Origin: JAWVZU01 sp033722075
GTDB taxonomy: Bacteria; Pseudomonadota; Gammaproteobacteria; Xanthomonadales; SZUA-38
Direction of reading: 5' to 3'
DNA length: 21,694 nt
NCBI GenBank assembly: GCA_033722075.1
Contig: JAWVZU010000027.1
Coordinates: 1-21,694 of the forward strand
Position 1 is the stretch's first letter, and every line of letters starts with the position of its first letter. Positions 7,229 through 14,717 of the stretch are shown in pieces. Both the position numbers and the translations under genes were made by a program. Below the pieces are notes generated by a model. It had not been told where the DNA came from. It saw nothing but the letters and a program-made list of their open reading frames with translations, and did not search any database.

Positions 7229-8787
7229 CAGGTTTCTTCCCCGTAGCGACTCAGGAACTGCAGCGTTTCGCGCCCGATCAGGCCGTCGGCCGGGAGCCCG
7301 GCGGAATGCTGGAATTCTTCGGCCCAGCGTTTCAGGGACGGTCCGAAATAGGGGTCTCCGGGATCGCCCAGGTAAGGGGGATCCGCCTGCTCGGCCAGAC
7401 GCTTCACCCACAGCACCCCGGGACCGCGGTCGCCTTCCTGTAGCACGTCGGGCACATAGCCGGGCATCCTCCACAGGTCCCAGTAACGGCCGCTCCAGCG
7501 CGCCTCGAAGTCGGCGAGCGTCACTTCGCCACCGTCGTCTTCGGTTTCCCAGCGCACCCGCTCCAGGCCGAGCATGGTGACCACCGCGTGGCCGCCCCCG
7601 ACCGCGGCCAGTACCGGGCGATCCAGCCTCAGCAGATCGGCGGTCGAGCCGCGCCGCTCGAGACAACGCACCGAGCCGGCCGCTTCCCAGTGGCAGGTCT
7701 CGGCCGGATATTCGTCGCCGATGCCGCGGGTGTGCAGCAGCACCTGCCAGGCGCTCGCAAAGGAATCGGTCCCGAACAACGGCTGCGTGCTTTCCGCGGG
7801 CGGCAGAGCCTCGTCTTGCTGCGTCTCTTCGGCCTGGGCTGTCGTCACCGGCGCTTCGGTCGGCCGTTGCGAATCCAGGCCCCCCATCCACCAGAATCCC
7901 GCTGCGGTGAGGGCCAGGAGCAGGCCTGCCAGCGCGACGGCTCGGGCCCAGGCCTGCGGCCTGTTGCCCCGTTCTTCTCCGTGTACTTCTCTCGCCGCAC
8001 GGCGCACCAGACGGGCATCGACGCCGGGCTGCTGCCGCGCGTAGGCTGCCAGCAGGGCTCGGTCGGCGACGATGTTGATCAGCCGCGGGACGCCCCCGGT
8101 GGCCCGGAACAACGCCTTCAGTGCGGCGCGGGAAAAGAGCGGATCGTCAGCCCCGGCAACCTTCAGCCGATGCCGTACGTAGGCCATCGTCTCGGCCTGG
8201 TCCAGGGGCTCCAGGTGGTAGCGGGCGGTGATGCGTTGTGCCAGCTGACGAAGATCCGCGCGCCTGAGCAGCTGGCGCAATTCCGGCTGGCCGACCAGCA
8301 CGATCTGCAGCAGCTTCTGCGTGGCCGTTTCCAGGTTGGTCAGCAGGCGCACCTGCTCCAGCGCGGCGGCCGAGAGATTCTGTGCCTCGTCGATCAGCAC
8401 TACCACCGTCTTGCCCTCGGCGTGGGACTTGAGGAGATACTTGTTGAGGCGGTCGGTGAGTTTCTTCGGATTGCCCCAGGCCGCGCGCGTATTCACGCCG
8501 AGTTCTTCGCAGATCGTCTCCAGCAGCTGGGTCGGCTCCAGCAATGGGTTCAGGACCAGGGCTGCATCGACCTCGCCGGGCAGGTTCTCGAGCAGCAGGC
8601 GGCAGATCGTGGTCTTGCCCGTTCCGACCTCGCCGGTCAGCTGGACGAAACCCCCGCCGCCGCCGGTACTGATACCGTAGCGCAGGTGCGCCAGCGCATC
8701 CTCGTGACGCGTGCTCAGGAAGACGAACCGCGGATCCGGCGTGATCGAGAACGGGGCGGCGTCCAGTCCGAAATGCTGCAGATACAT
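7228..8787 (-). CDS. gspA: general secretion pathway protein A, AAA ATPase (ExeA-like)
   Basis: A 519-residue inner-membrane ATPase. The N-terminus MYLQHFGLDAAPFSITPDP is typical of ExeA. Walker A is GEVGTGKTT (52-60) and Walker B is VVVLIDEAQ (128-136). An arginine-rich sensor region (GGVPRLINIVADRAL, 231-245) closes the AAA domain. A membrane helix spans about 281-303. The periplasmic part has a degenerate C39-peptidase-like region (about 338-442, with C365 and C375 possibly forming a disulfide). It ends in a peptidoglycan-binding domain (about 455-517, FGPSLKRWAEEFQHSAGL). This matches the proposed role of coupling ATP hydrolysis to secretin assembly through peptidoglycan. It starts 31 nt after the putA stop on the same strand and leads gspB, rhomboid and DUF1820. 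Confidence 0.94.
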   Translation of the reverse strand: MYLQHFGLDAAPFSITPDPRFVFLSTRHEDALAHLRYGISTGGGGGFVQLTGEVGTGKTTICRLLLENLPGEVDAALVLNPLLEPTQLLETICEELGVNTRAAWGNPKKLTDRLNKYLLKSHAEGKTVVVLIDEAQNLSAAALEQVRLLTNLETATQKLLQIVLVGQPELRQLLRRADLRQLAQRITARYHLEPLDQAETMAYVRHRLKVAGADDPLFSRAALKALFRATGGVPRLINIVADRALLAAYARQQPGVDARLVRRAAREVHGEERGNRPQAWARAVALAGLLLALTAAGFWWMGGLDSQRPTEAPVTTAQAEETQQDEALPPAESTQPLFGTDSFASAWQVLLHTRGIGDEYPAETCHWEAAGSVRCLERRGSTADLLRLDRPVLAAVGGGHAVVTMLGLERVRWETEDDGGEVTLADFEARWSGRYWDLWRMPGYVPDVLQEGDRGPGVLWVKRLAEQADPPYLGDPGDPYFGPSLKRWAEEFQHSAGLPADGLIGRETLQFLSRYGEET

Positions 8788-8818
8788 GACCGGTTGGATC
8801 AGCCTGCTTAAGCGCAGT

Positions 8819-11800
8819 TCAGTCCAGGGCCAGGAGACTGGCGTTGCCGCCGACCGCCGCGGTGTTGACCGTCACGGTGCGCTCGGTCGTGAAACGTCGC
8901 AGGTAGTTCGGGCCGCCTGCTTTGGGACCGGTGCCGGAAAGGCCCTCGCCTCCGAAGGGCTGCACCCCGACCACCGCGCCGACGATGTTCCGGTTCACAT
9001 AGCAGTTGCCCGCCTGAATGTTCTGGCAGATGTAGTCGGCGGTGGCCTCGATGCGGCTGTGGACGCCGGTCGTCAGCCCGTAGCCGGTGGCGTTGATGGC
9101 AGCGATGACATCGTCCAGCTCCCTACCCCGATAACGCACGACATGCAGGCACGGACCGAAGACCTCGCGCTGCAGGATGTCCATGCGCTCGAGCTCGAAG
9201 GCGGCCGGCGCAAAGAACGAGCCGTGGGCCGTCTCGTCGCTCAGGCGCGCACGGCGGATCGGTCGTGCCTCCCGGTTCATCCGTTCACGGTGGCTATCCA
9301 GGATGGCCAGCGCATCGGCATCGATGACCGGGCCCACGTCGGTTCGCAGCAGCGCCGGGTTCCCGACCACCAGCTCGTCCATGGCGCCGGCCAGCATCTC
9401 GATGACGCGGTCCGCAATGACGTCCTGAAGAAAAAGCACGCGTAGCGCCGAACAGCGTTGGCCGGCGCTCTGGAACGCGGAGACGACGACGTCGGCGACG
9501 AGCTGTTCCGGCAGCGCCGAGCTGTCGGCGATCAAGGCGTTCTGCCCGCCGGTCTCGGCGATCAGCGTGCCGATGGCGCCGGGTCGGGCGGCCAGCGCCC
9601 GATTGATGGCATGGGCCGTCTCGGTCGAGCCGGTGAAGGCAACGCCCGCAATGCCGTCGGCGGCAACCAGGCGCGCACCGACGGTCGCGCCGTCGCCGGG
9701 CACCAGCTGAAGGACATCCTCCGGTACGCCCGCCTCGTGCAGCAGTCGCGTCGCGTAGGACGCGATCAGCGTGGTCTGCTCGGCCGGCTTGGCAATGACC
9801 GGATTGCCGGCGACCAGGGCGGCGGTGACCTGCCCCATGAAGATGGCCAGCGGAAAGTTCCAGGGGCTGACGCAAACGAAGGGGCCTCGACCCATCTGGT
9901 GCAGTTCGTTGTGCTCTCCCGTGGGCCCCGGCAGACTGATCGGCGACCAGAATTGGTGGCGCGCATTCAGCGCATAGTAGCGGCAGAAGTCGACCGCTTC
10001 GCGCACCTCGGAAATGGCATCGCCCAGGGTCTTGCCGGCCTCGAAGACCGCAAGGCTCAGGTACTGGCCCATCCGCTCCTCGAGAAGATCGGCAGCCCGG
10101 TCCAGGCACGCTGCGCGGGCATCGACGGGCAGGTCGCGCCAGCCGCGGAAGGCCTTGCGCGCGTTGTCCACCGCCCGGTCGACGGTGCCGGCATCGGCCC
10201 CACGCCAGACTCCGACCACTTGCCGATGATCCGCCGGATTGAGGACGCGGATCTCGGGGCCGGCTTGCGGCGCATCGGGAACGAGGGGGATCGCCTGCCA
10301 GTCGCCCGGAAGATGAGCACCCATGACTTCCGCCAGCTCGAGCTGCGCCGACTCGTAGGCCAGGTCGTAGCCCTTGGCGTTGCGTCGCGTCTCGTAGATC
10401 TGCGGCGGGAGCGGAATACGGGGGTGGGCCTTGGGTTCGGTGCGCCGCACCATGTCCACGGGATCCGAGACGATTTCCGAGACCGGGACCGATTCATCGG
10501 TAATCCGGTTCACGAACGACGTATTGGCGCCATTTTCGAGCAACCGCCGGACCAGGTAGGGCAGCAGCTCCTCGTGACTGCCTACCGGGGCGTAGACCCG
10601 GCAGGGCATGGCAAATCGTTTCGGGTCGATCACCTCCGCATAAAGCTCCTCGCCCATGCCATGCAGGCGCTGGAACTCCAGGGTCTTGTCCTCCCCCGCC
10701 AGGTGATACACGGCCGCCAGCGTATGGGCGTTGTGGGTCGCGAACTGCGGGTAGAAAGCGTGACGGGCACCCAGCAGGATCTTCGCGCAGGCGAGGTAGG
10801 AAAGGTCCGTGTTGGCCTTGCGGGTAAACACCGGGTAACCCTCCAGGCCGAGCTCCTGCGCATGCTTGATCTCGCTGTCCCAGTAGGCGCCCTTGACCAG
10901 TCGAACGGGGATTCTGCGGCCCACGGCCTCCGAACGTTCCCGCAGCCAGTCGAGGACGTGCGGGGCTCGTTTCTGATAGGCCTGTACGGCAAGCCCGAAG
11001 CCCTGGTAGCCGTCCAGCTTCGAGCTGGAATAGACCGCGTCGAAGACATCCAGTGACAGTTGCAGACGAGCGGCTTCCTCCGCGTCGACGGTCAGCGCGA
11101 TGCCCTGCTCGCGGGCCAGGACGGCCAGGTCCAGCAGCCGGGGCACCAGCTCGCTCATCACCCGTTCGCGCTGCTCGGGTTCGTAACGCGGATGAAGGGC
11201 GGAGAGCTTCACCGAGATGCTCGGGGCGGCGAAGATGTCTTCGAACGGCCCGCGGCTGCCGATGGACTTGATCGCTTCGGCATAGGCCTGGAAATAGCGC
11301 TCGGCGTCGGGGGCCGTGAGGGCGGCTTCGCCGAGCATGTCGAACGAGTAGCGGTAATGCCGGTTGTCGCCGCTGCGGGAGCGCTTCAGGGCCTCGCCGA
11401 TGGTGCGTCCCATGACGAACTGGTGACCCATGATGCGCATCGCCTGGCGCACGGCCATGCGGATGACCGGTTCGCCCGAGTTCTTGATCAGACGGTTCAT
11501 GGCCTTGCGGAAGTTGCCGCGGGTGGCCTCGTCCAGGCGAACGATGCGCCCGGTCAGCATCAGGCCCCAGGTGGAGGCGTTGACGAACAGGGACTGGCTC
11601 CGGCCGAGGTGCGATTCCCAGTCCGCCGACCCCAGCTTGTCGGCGATCAGCTTTTCCGCCGTATCCGAATCCGGGATGCGCAGCAGCGCTTCCGCCACGC
11701 ACATCAGCAGTACGCCTTCCTCGGAGGAGAGATCGTACTGGCTCATGAACTGATCCAGCGCGGACTGCTCTTCCGACTGGGCCCGGACCTTTTCCACCAG

Positions 11801-11968
11801 GGTTTCGGCCATGGCGGTGATTTCCTCGCGGGTGCGGGGCTTCAGTTCCAGGTCGGAGAGGAGCAGTTCGAGGTGTTCCGCCTCGTTGCAGAGACAGGAT
11901 TCAGCGAGTTTGGATCGGTGCCCTTCGAGGACGGGAGGCGTGTCGGAAAAGACGATCGGTTTGGTCAT
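8819..11968 (-). CDS. putA: bifunctional proline dehydrogenase / L-glutamate gamma-semialdehyde dehydrogenase
   Basis: Oxidises proline to glutamate in two linked steps. The 1049 residues divide into a FAD-dependent proline dehydrogenase barrel (about 200-490: VKLSALHPRYE, RLVKGAYWDSE at 356-366) and an aldehyde dehydrogenase domain (about 570-1040). The latter has SPWNFPLAIF with N704, FTGSTETA, the general base E805 in AETGGQN, and the nucleophile C839 in GQRCS. It lacks an N-terminal ribbon-helix-helix, unlike the roughly 1320-residue trifunctional E. coli enzyme, so it should not repress its own gene. The ATG at 11968 lies only 22 nt downstream of a strong hairpin. Proline catabolism together with acs and fbp supports growth on amino acids. 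Confidence 0.97.
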   Translation of the reverse strand: MTKPIVFSDTPPVLEGHRSKLAESCLCNEAEHLELLLSDLELKPRTREEITAMAETLVEKVRAQSEEQSALDQFMSQYDLSSEEGVLLMCVAEALLRIPDSDTAEKLIADKLGSADWESHLGRSQSLFVNASTWGLMLTGRIVRLDEATRGNFRKAMNRLIKNSGEPVIRMAVRQAMRIMGHQFVMGRTIGEALKRSRSGDNRHYRYSFDMLGEAALTAPDAERYFQAYAEAIKSIGSRGPFEDIFAAPSISVKLSALHPRYEPEQRERVMSELVPRLLDLAVLAREQGIALTVDAEEAARLQLSLDVFDAVYSSSKLDGYQGFGLAVQAYQKRAPHVLDWLRERSEAVGRRIPVRLVKGAYWDSEIKHAQELGLEGYPVFTRKANTDLSYLACAKILLGARHAFYPQFATHNAHTLAAVYHLAGEDKTLEFQRLHGMGEELYAEVIDPKRFAMPCRVYAPVGSHEELLPYLVRRLLENGANTSFVNRITDESVPVSEIVSDPVDMVRRTEPKAHPRIPLPPQIYETRRNAKGYDLAYESAQLELAEVMGAHLPGDWQAIPLVPDAPQAGPEIRVLNPADHRQVVGVWRGADAGTVDRAVDNARKAFRGWRDLPVDARAACLDRAADLLEERMGQYLSLAVFEAGKTLGDAISEVREAVDFCRYYALNARHQFWSPISLPGPTGEHNELHQMGRGPFVCVSPWNFPLAIFMGQVTAALVAGNPVIAKPAEQTTLIASYATRLLHEAGVPEDVLQLVPGDGATVGARLVAADGIAGVAFTGSTETAHAINRALAARPGAIGTLIAETGGQNALIADSSALPEQLVADVVVSAFQSAGQRCSALRVLFLQDVIADRVIEMLAGAMDELVVGNPALLRTDVGPVIDADALAILDSHRERMNREARPIRRARLSDETAHGSFFAPAAFELERMDILQREVFGPCLHVVRYRGRELDDVIAAINATGYGLTTGVHSRIEATADYICQNIQAGNCYVNRNIVGAVVGVQPFGGEGLSGTGPKAGGPNYLRRFTTERTVTVNTAAVGGNASLLALD

Positions 11969-11990
11969 GGCGGACAGAACGAAAGATAAA

Positions 11991-12035
11991 GGGGTCAGAG
12001 TACATTACGCGCGATTCGTAAGGTACTCCGGCCCC
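11991..12035 (-). terminator. long hairpin with T-rich tail between the lipoprotein gene and putA
   Basis: Outer arms GGGGTCAGAGTAC (11991-12003) and GTACTCCGGCCCC (12023-12035) pair with one G-T wobble and one mismatch. Inner arms TTACG and CGTAA (12005-12009, 12017-12021) pair perfectly around a 7-nt loop. Read on the minus strand the stem is followed by TTTATCTTTC, so it can serve as an intrinsic terminator for the DUF3192 gene that stops at 12058. The GGGGTCAGAGTAC word resembles dispersed palindromic repeats in gammaproteobacteria, so it may be a co-opted repeat. Confidence 0.65.
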
Positions 12036-12057
12036 TCTCTTCAAGCGGCAGATCCGC

Positions 12058-12447
12058 TCAGTAGTTGTCCGCGACACTCCCTTCCGGCAGGGCATTCTCG
12101 CCCCAACCGATCAGTTCGTCGTTGATGAACACCAGGGGGGTCGTCTCGTCGGCGGTGGTTTCCCCGTCGGAATGGCGATGATGAGTGCGGTAGCGCAGCA
12201 CCAGTACCTGGCTGCCCTGGTCGTCGATGAAAGACTCCGAGAAGTCCGGCCGGCCGAGATCGCTGCGCACATGTTCCACGGGCGTGCCCAGGCGCAGGTC
12301 GGCGATGTACTCGCGGTTGTCACGCTGGCGCTCGGACCAGGAATCTCGATCACTGTCTTCCCAATCGTCGCGGTCGGTGACGATGACACAGCCGGACAGC
12401 GCGATCACGCAACCCAGACCCAGGAGCAAGCTTCGATGGTTTTTCAT
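12058..12447 (-). CDS. DUF3192 family lipoprotein
   Basis: A 129-residue predicted lipoprotein. The signal peptide MKNHRSLLLGLGCVIALSGC ends in the lipobox LSGC with lipidated C20, followed by an acidic linker. The rest (about 40-115) fits the DUF3192 family: ENREYIADLRLGTPVEHV-like start (here DNREYIADLRLGTP), LGRPDFSESF, LRYRTHHRHSDGETT and PLVFINDELIGWG. The fold appears related to the BamE/OmlA type by its LxxGTPxxxVxxxLGxPD pattern, which is inference. Function is unknown. It is followed by the hairpin at 11991-12035, so it is probably a single-gene transcript. A GGGGAT lies upstream of the ATG as a weak ribosome site. Confidence 0.87.
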   Translation of the reverse strand: MKNHRSLLLGLGCVIALSGCVIVTDRDDWEDSDRDSWSERQRDNREYIADLRLGTPVEHVRSDLGRPDFSESFIDDQGSQVLVLRYRTHHRHSDGETTADETTPLVFINDELIGWGENALPEGSVADNY

Positions 12448-12508
12448 GGATCAATCCCCAAATTCAATGTGGCGAGCATTCTGAACGACCGCTCCCGGTC
12501 GTCCGAGT

Positions 12509-12582
12509 GCCGCTCGTCACCCCCGGGACGGTTGCGGGAGGGATTCGTCATGGGGGTAACGAGCCGGCGCCTGCAACGTTAC
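12509..12582. repeat. overlapping alternative hairpins upstream of the lipoprotein gene
   Basis: CTCGTCACCCCC (12513-12524) pairs with GGGGGTAACGAG (12552-12563) with one mismatch, and the pairing extends outward through GCCG with one bulge. The right arm also contains GTAACG (12556-12561), which can instead pair with CGTTAC (12577-12582). A separate perfect hairpin ACGACCG-ctcc-CGGTCGT lies at 12485-12502. All of this sits in the 254-bp gap 12448-12701 where no gene is seen. It may be leader structure or remnants of palindromic repeats. Confidence 0.45.
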
Positions 12583-12642
12583 AAGCGCCCGCTGAATCTT
12601 GACTGAACCCGACGCTTGCCAATCCAGGGACGCTTCACTGAG

Positions 12643-12681
12643 CATCCTGGATCCCCGGGTCGGCTGCGCCGCCCGAGGATG
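12643..12681. repeat. REP-like palindrome downstream of fbp
   Basis: ATCC-CGGG-CGGC (12651-12664) pairs with GCCG-CCCG-GGAT (12668-12680) with one mismatch and one bulged T around the loop TGC. The flanks CATCCTGGATCCCCG and AGGATGACG resemble the widespread short palindromes that read as CTGGATnCCCG and GAATGACG in many gammaproteobacteria. It lies 21 nt beyond the fbp stop. There is no T-run after the stem on the minus strand, so it is more likely an RNA-stabilising or repeat hairpin than an intrinsic terminator. Confidence 0.55.
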
Positions 12682-12701
12682 ACGGTGTCAATAAGGAGGG
12701 A

Positions 12702-13715
12702 TCAGGAACTTTCGCGGTCGTATTCCAGGTGGTAGTCGGTGACGCGCTGGACCTCGTTGCGGGAACCGAGTACGACCCCGCAACGCTGGTGCAAAGCCGT
12801 CGGCTTGATCTCGCGGATCCGGTGTCTTCCGTCGGTGGCCATCCCGCCGGCCTGTTCGACGATATAGGCCATGGGATTGGCCTCGTACATCAGGCGGAGC
12901 TTGCCCTCCCGGGCGTCCGGCCGGTTGTCCGGCGGATAAAGGAAGATCCCGCCACGGGTCAGAATCCGGTGCACGTCGGCGACCATCGATGCGACCCAGC
13001 GCATGTTGAAATCACGGCCCCTGGGACCGTCCTCGCCGGCAAGACATTCATCGATGTAGCGGCGAATCGGCGGCTGCCAGCGCCGCATGTAGGACATGTT
13101 GATGGCGAATTCCTTGGTGTCCTCGGGAATGGTCATGCTCTGCTGGGTCATCCCGAAGCTTCCGGTCTCGCGGTCCAGCGTGAAGACGTCGACCCCGTCG
13201 CCGACGGTCAGCACCAGGAGCGTGCTGGGACCATAGACCGTGTAGCCGGCGACGATCTGCTCGGTGCCCGGTTGCAGGAAAGCATCGGAAGTCGGATCGA
13301 CGCCCGAGGGGCAGCGCAGCACCGAAAAGATCGTGCCCACGGAGACGTTGACGTCGATGTTGCTCGACCCGTCCAGTGGATCGAAGACCAGCAGGTATTC
13401 GCCCTTTGGAAAACGTCCTGGAATCTGGTGCGGGTTTTTCATTTCCTCGGACGCCAGACCGGCCAGGTGGCCGCCCCACTCGTTGGCTTCGAGCAGGATT
13501 TCGTTGGAGATGATGTCGAGCTTCTTCTGGGCCTCGCTGTGGATGTTCTCGGAACCCGCCAGCCCCAGCACGTCGGCCAACGCCCCCTTGCTGATCGCGG
13601 CAGAAATGGCCTTGCAGGCGCGGGCGACGATTTCCACCAGCAGGCGAAGATCGGAGTTGATCAGTTCGCGGCGCTGGCGCTCGATGAGATATTGGGTCAG
13701 GGTAATGCGTTTCAT
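12702..13715 (-). CDS. fbp: class I fructose-1,6-bisphosphatase
   Basis: Hydrolyses fructose 1,6-bisphosphate to fructose 6-phosphate, the committed gluconeogenic step. The 337 residues are the normal length. Metal- and substrate-binding motifs are in place: GLASEEM (87-92, with E90 and E91), FDPLDGSSNIDVNVSVGT (111-128, with D112 and D115), and the sugar-phosphate region GGIFLYPPDNRP followed by GKLRLMYEANPMAYIVEQAGG. The N-terminus MKRITLTQYL is that of bacterial class I enzymes. A near-consensus sigma-70 promoter lies just upstream (13746-13774), giving a short leader of about 25 nt. It is transcribed away from the crotonase gene and is probably a single-gene unit. With acs and putA nearby it fits growth on acetate or amino acids. 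Confidence 0.97.
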   Translation of the reverse strand: MKRITLTQYLIERQRRELINSDLRLLVEIVARACKAISAAISKGALADVLGLAGSENIHSEAQKKLDIISNEILLEANEWGGHLAGLASEEMKNPHQIPGRFPKGEYLLVFDPLDGSSNIDVNVSVGTIFSVLRCPSGVDPTSDAFLQPGTEQIVAGYTVYGPSTLLVLTVGDGVDVFTLDRETGSFGMTQQSMTIPEDTKEFAINMSYMRRWQPPIRRYIDECLAGEDGPRGRDFNMRWVASMVADVHRILTRGGIFLYPPDNRPDAREGKLRLMYEANPMAYIVEQAGGMATDGRHRIREIKPTALHQRCGVVLGSRNEVQRVTDYHLEYDRESS

Positions 13716-13745
13716 GGCGGCGTCGGTCGTGGAAGACTGGTGGCC

Positions 13746-13774
13746 GTATTAGACCGGACCATCACAAATGTCAA
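13746..13774 (-). promoter_or_regulatory. sigma-70 promoter of fbp
   Basis: On the minus strand a perfect -35 box TTGACA (13774-13769) is separated by exactly 17 nt from TAATAC (13751-13746), one or two bases off TATAAT. Transcription would begin around 13739-13740, leaving a leader of about 25 nt before the fbp ATG at 13715. It is the clearest promoter I see in the window. Confidence 0.75.
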
Positions 13775-13824
13775 ACGGCGACATGGTCAGGGTCAGATTA
13801 GGTTGCATAAAAGAGGTGGGAATC

Positions 13825-14604
13825 GTGTCGGATATCACTGTCGAAACCAACGGTCACGTTCTGCTGATCGGATTCAATCGCCCCAGGAAATACAACGCCA
13901 TGACACCCGAGATGTATCACGACGTCGCCCGGGCCTACGGTCGGCTCGACGCCGATCCGAACCTGCGCGTCGGACTGGTGCACGGGGTGGGCCCGCACAT
14001 GACGGCGGGGCTTCAGCTCGACGCATGGACCGACATCTTTTCCAGCGGCGGGCTGCCGAAGCTGGAAAAGGACCAGATCGATCCGTTCGGCGTCGAGGCT
14101 CGCCGGTGCCGGAAGCCCATCGTCATGGCCGTTCAGGGCTACTGCTACACCGTTGGCGTGGAAATGATGCTCAACACCGACATCCGGGTCGCCGCAACGG
14201 ACACGCGCTTCGCAATGCTGGAAGTGAAGCGCGGCATCTATCCGGTGGGCGGTGCGACCGTTCGCCTGCCGCGGGAGATCGGCTGGGCCAATTCGCAGCG
14301 TTATCTGCTGACCGGTGACGAGTGGACCGCCCAGCAGTCGCTCGAATGGGGTCTGGTCACCCGGCTGGCCGAGCCGGGCGAACAGTTCGATGCAGCGATG
14401 GAGCTGGCCGAGCGGGTCGCCAAGGCGGCGCCGCTGGGTGTGGAAGCCGCGCTGAATTCGAGCCGGTTGACCTGGGCCGAGGGCGAACGCCACGCTCTGG
14501 ATCGCCTGTTCCCGGATCTCATGCCGATCATGCAGAGCGAGGATGCGGCAGAAGGCGTGGCCTCGTTCCTGGAACGGCGCGAGGCCCGATTCCAGGGGCG
14601 GTAG
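13825..14604 (+). CDS. enoyl-CoA hydratase/isomerase (crotonase) family protein
   Basis: A 259-residue crotonase-fold protein acting on an acyl-CoA thioester; substrate not determinable. The two glutamates used by true hydratases appear conserved: E113 in GYCYTVGVEMM and E133 in AMLEVKRGIYPVGG. The oxyanion region reads HMTAGLQLD (58-66) instead of the common AGADIKE. The usual GGGCE is TVGVE, so it departs from the housekeeping enzyme. A GTG start at 13825 is chosen because GAGGTGGG lies about 5-8 nt upstream, and residues before it (from 13768) run into the fbp promoter. Near the stop is a small hairpin, GGCGGT-agc-ACCGCC (14597-14611). The 113-bp gap that follows (14605-14717) shows nothing else recognisable. 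Confidence 0.88.
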   Translation: MSDITVETNGHVLLIGFNRPRKYNAMTPEMYHDVARAYGRLDADPNLRVGLVHGVGPHMTAGLQLDAWTDIFSSGGLPKLEKDQIDPFGVEARRCRKPIVMAVQGYCYTVGVEMMLNTDIRVAATDTRFAMLEVKRGIYPVGGATVRLPREIGWANSQRYLLTGDEWTAQQSLEWGLVTRLAEPGEQFDAAMELAERVAKAAPLGVEAALNSSRLTWAEGERHALDRLFPDLMPIMQSEDAAEGVASFLERREARFQGR

Positions 14605-14717
14605 CACCGCCTGCTGCGGCGCGAACCCGGCGATTCGGCAAGAAACGCAAACGGAACCATTCGAAACAGACAGGATCGATTGGGTAGGATGAAGAGGGCT
14701 GCTGGCGGGGCTTGCTG

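Noticed and set aside
6533..7891. 452-residue version of the GspB frame
   Set aside because: The first 221 codons lie inside gspA in another frame; the real product starts at 7228, with the GspB signature and a one-base overlap with the gspA stop.
9458..11056. 532-codon plus-strand frame inside putA
   Set aside because: It is fully antisense to a certain gene, has composition typical of GC-rich shadow frames and no recognisable domain.
12729..14318. Long plus-strand open frame antisense to fbp and crossing into the crotonase gene
   Set aside because: It runs opposite fbp in the phase where high-GC genes give long shadow frames, shows no family motifs, and continues out of frame through the fbp promoter and the crotonase gene.
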